Source: Shewanella sp. (lineage in GTDB: Bacteria > Pseudomonadota > Gammaproteobacteria > Enterobacterales > Shewanellaceae). From it: a stretch of DNA of 6,303 bases. Position numbers and translations under genes: made by a program. A model generated the notes under the pieces. That model saw nothing but the letters and a program-made list of their open reading frames with translations, was not told the DNA's origin and ran no database searches. Where the stretch lies: the NCBI GenBank assembly GCA_004195335.1, contig SDWK01000580.1, forward strand, positions 1-6,303, written 5' to 3'. Of the stretch, positions 6,181-6,303 are shown in pieces (the first letter of the stretch is position 1; every line of letters starts with the position of its first letter).

Positions 6181-6303
6181 AGGTGTGGTCACTCAGCGAG
6201 AGTTTAGCGGTTGTGAGGCAAGGCCCTTTATTGCTCCTCGGCTCTGGCATCCTCGGTAACTGCTCCATGCGTTACTCTACCTCCTGAATCCTTTCAGTCG
6301 TGC
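6181..6303. repeat. Non-coding, repeat-like right end of the window
   Basis: This is CT-rich sequence on the plus strand with recurring words (CTCCTCGG, ATCCTCGG, ACTGCTCC, CTACCTCC) and small hairpins such as CTGAA-TCCT-TTCAG (6284-6297). It looks like the body of a dispersed intergenic element continuing from copy A and cut by the window edge. On the minus strand a 38-codon frame (6268-6152) follows AGGAGG, but its composition is not protein-like and it ends inside the control region. Confidence 0.45.

Overview
The window looks like a chromosomal segment of a marine gammaproteobacterium, most likely Shewanella or a close relative. This rests on the protein types (a Cache-PAS-GGDEF cyclase, a CybB-type cytochrome b561, an alginate-export-family porin), the moderate base composition, and short palindromic intergenic repeats of a kind I associate with that group. 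No search was possible, so the genus is an inference.

Layout. Positions 1-1956 (+ strand) hold a membrane-bound diguanylate cyclase, possibly overlapping by ATGA the end of an upstream gene cut by the window edge. It converges on a cytoplasmic DsbA-family thiol oxidoreductase (2017-2637, - strand). To the right, four genes lie on the minus strand with gaps of only 25-42 nt. In transcription order they are an atypical short-chain dehydrogenase (6018-5407), a four-helix cytochrome b561 (5381-4854), an exported SnoaL/NTF2-fold protein with an N-terminal coiled coil (4811-4239) and an alginate-export-family outer-membrane porin (4208-2778). They read as one operon driven from a candidate sigma70 promoter at 6052-6080. 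Upstream of it are a LysR-like T-N11-A inverted repeat and a 20-bp-period direct repeat. The right end (about 6161-6303) is non-coding repeat-like sequence whose palindromic core recurs, inverted, just after the porin stop codon.

How the parts may work together. The operon places one product in the cytoplasm (SDR), one in the inner membrane (b561), one predicted in the periplasm (SnoaL-like) and one in the outer membrane (porin). That is consistent with taking up and modifying a small molecule, or with a quinone/redox-linked envelope process. The substrate cannot be read from the sequence. The cyclase is a separate c-di-GMP signalling gene; its Aer-like PAS domain suggests redox or FAD sensing. 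The window contains no CRISPR array, transposase, tRNA or rRNA that I can see. It shows no clear novel defence or mobile system; the four-gene envelope operon with its putative LysR control region is the most interesting part.
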